From contig CBDUZS010000092.1 of assembly GCA_965371785.1 (NCBI GenBank), forward strand, positions 1 to 6,008: a DNA stretch of 6,008 nucleotides, written 5' to 3'. Within the stretch, counting starts at the first letter, position 1. Each line of letters opens with the position of its first letter. Source of the stretch: CBDUZS01 sp965371785 (GTDB lineage Bacteria > Fermentibacterota > Fermentibacteria > Fermentibacterales > JCC-6). The notes below the pieces were generated by a model. It worked only from the letters and a program-made list of their open reading frames with translations. It had not been told where the DNA came from and made no database searches. Position numbers and translations under genes: made by a program. Shown here in pieces: positions 5,029-6,008 of this stretch.

Positions 5029-6008
5029 TGTCCCCTACACAGGATGTCCTGGTAATCGGCGCAGGCATCACCGGAATGAAGGCCTGCCTCCTGCTCGCTG
5101 CAGCCGGCCGCAAGGTCCATCTCGTCGAGAAGTCCTCGATAACGGGTGGTAACCTCATCAGGTGCGAGGATATCTTCACCGAGATGGAATGTGCCACCTG
5201 CATGGTCTCACCTTTGCAGCAGGACGTACTCAGAAACGATCTCATCGACCTGATCACCCTGGGCAGAGTCACAAATGTCGAAGGCTCGGCCGGTGGCTTC
5301 AGGGTTACCGTCAGCCAGCAAGCGTCATTTGTCGACCCCATTGCATGTATCGGATGCGGTGAGTGCTGGGGCGCATGCCCCGTCGAGATCCCGAACGACT
5401 ACGAAGAGTGTCTTTCCTCGAGGAAAGCCATATCCGTTCCCTGTGCCGGAGCGCTTCCCAACGTTCCCTGGATCGACAGAGAACACTGCAGGAGATGGAC
5501 CGGCGAGGACGGCAGCTGTTCGCTTTGTGCCGACGCATGCGTCTTCGAAGCCGTTGACTACTCACAGGAGAACAGGGAGTTCGTTCTCGAGGTTTCGGAC
5601 ATCGTAGTGGCAACGGGGTTCGAATTACCGGATTCGGCGCTCCTGGATAAAATGGGCTGGGGAAAGAGCCCCGGCGTCTACACCGCCTTCGAATTCGAGA
5701 GGCTCTACGCCTCGAACGGCCCTACTTCAGGTGATCTGGTCCTCCGCGACGGGAGAATACCTTCATCCGCGGCCATTCTGGTCCATGCCGACCCGGGAAC
5801 TGACGGAGCCTTCGACCACATCAGCTCCCTCTGTTCCCTGAAGTTCGCGCACTACCTTCGGAAGAAGCTCCCCGAAGCAGTAATAACGCTTCTGTACGAC
5901 AACCTTTGCACTCCTGGAACCGCCGCGGAGCGTTTTCACGAAAAGATAAGGGAGGAGGGCGTCGAAGCGGTACGCTTCACCTCCACTCCCGAGGTCTCAC
6001 CGGACCCG
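5028..6008 (+). CDS. hdrA: HdrA-like FAD/Fe-S protein, C-terminus cut by window edge
   Basis: 327 codons from GTG at 5028 to the right edge without a stop. GTG overlaps the upstream TAG stop by one base; AAGGAA (5011-5016) is a rather distant ribosome site, consistent with coupling. The protein opens directly with the FAD-binding fold (VIGAGITG at 9-16, VEKSSITGGN at 33-42), lacking the extra N-terminal domain of methanogen HdrA. ECATCMVSPL at 54-63 matches the CSMC-x-LSP segment. An inserted ferredoxin domain follows: Cys107-Cys110-Cys113-Cys117-Pro for one [4Fe-4S] cluster and Cys154-x9-Cys164-x2-Cys167-x3-Cys171 for the second; VVATGF at 193-198 closes it. In the rest of the flavin domain the usual C-x12-C-x3-CC cluster motif reads Val252, Ile265, Cys269, Ser270, so three of four ligands are gone. 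It should shuttle electrons with MvhD; whether it bifurcates is doubtful. Alternatives within the family are QmoA-like or sHdrA-like proteins. Confidence 0.9.
   Translation, partial: MSPTQDVLVIGAGITGMKACLLLAAAGRKVHLVEKSSITGGNLIRCEDIFTEMECATCMVSPLQQDVLRNDLIDLITLGRVTNVEGSAGGFRVTVSQQASFVDPIACIGCGECWGACPVEIPNDYEECLSSRKAISVPCAGALPNVPWIDREHCRRWTGEDGSCSLCADACVFEAVDYSQENREFVLEVSDIVVATGFELPDSALLDKMGWGKSPGVYTAFEFERLYASNGPTSGDLVLRDGRIPSSAAILVHADPGTDGAFDHISSLCSLKFAHYLRKKLPEAVITLLYDNLCTPGTAAERFHEKIREEGVEAVRFTSTPEVSPDP

Noticed and set aside
1..6008. tRNA, rRNA, CRISPR arrays, insertion sequences, prophage or toxin-antitoxin genes
   Set aside because: I looked for repeats with regular spacers, transposase motifs and tRNA-like cloverleaf sequence on both strands and saw none.

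Overview
The window looks like a piece of chromosome from an uncultured, probably anaerobic bacterium of the Fibrobacterota-Chlorobiota-Bacteroidota (FCB) side of the tree. Three things point there: a secreted M28 peptidase ending in a type IX secretion-like C-terminal sorting domain, an HdrA/MvhD redox pair typical of anaerobes, and moderately GC-rich genes packed around short AT-rich promoters. The lineage is an inference; there is no rRNA or marker gene to fix it. Fermentibacteria-like FCB candidate phyla would fit, but this is not shown.

Layout. Positions 1-1092 (minus strand) hold the N-terminal 364 residues of a TolC/CusC-type outer-membrane efflux protein that runs off the left edge. 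A 201-bp divergent intergenic region with a good sigma-70-like promoter leads rightwards to tpx (1294-1797), an atypical 2-Cys thiol peroxidase. A second promoter-bearing gap leads to a secreted zinc aminopeptidase of family M28 (1914-3479). After a weak terminator-like hairpin comes a short AT-rich regulatory region with a TTGACA -35 box and a near-perfect 20-bp palindrome (3545-3564). It sits in front of a five-gene rightward operon: an ArsR-family repressor (3595-3951), a DsrE-like protein (3991-4344), a TusA-like sulfur carrier (4359-4583), an MvhD/FlpD-type [2Fe-2S] protein (4606-5028) and an HdrA-like flavoprotein (from 5028, cut by the right edge). All stretches longer than 300 bases are covered by genes. 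I see no RNA genes, insertion sequences, CRISPR arrays or att sites.

How the genes may work together. The operon is the interesting part. DsrE and TusA families pass persulfide sulfur between proteins on cysteine thiols; MvhD and HdrA move electrons through Fe-S clusters and FAD. Placing both under one ArsR-type switch, with three cysteines in the repressor and an ATTC-N8-GAAT operator like that described for persulfide-sensing ArsR proteins, suggests an inducible pathway in which protein-bound sulfane sulfur is reduced or oxidised by an Hdr-like complex. The HdrA here lacks three of the four cysteines that normally hold the Fe-S cluster of the flavin domain, and has no N-terminal extra domain, so it should not be assumed to be a classical electron-bifurcating HdrA. 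No HdrB, HdrC, hydrogenase or Dsr/Apr gene is visible in the window, so the direction of the reaction remains open.
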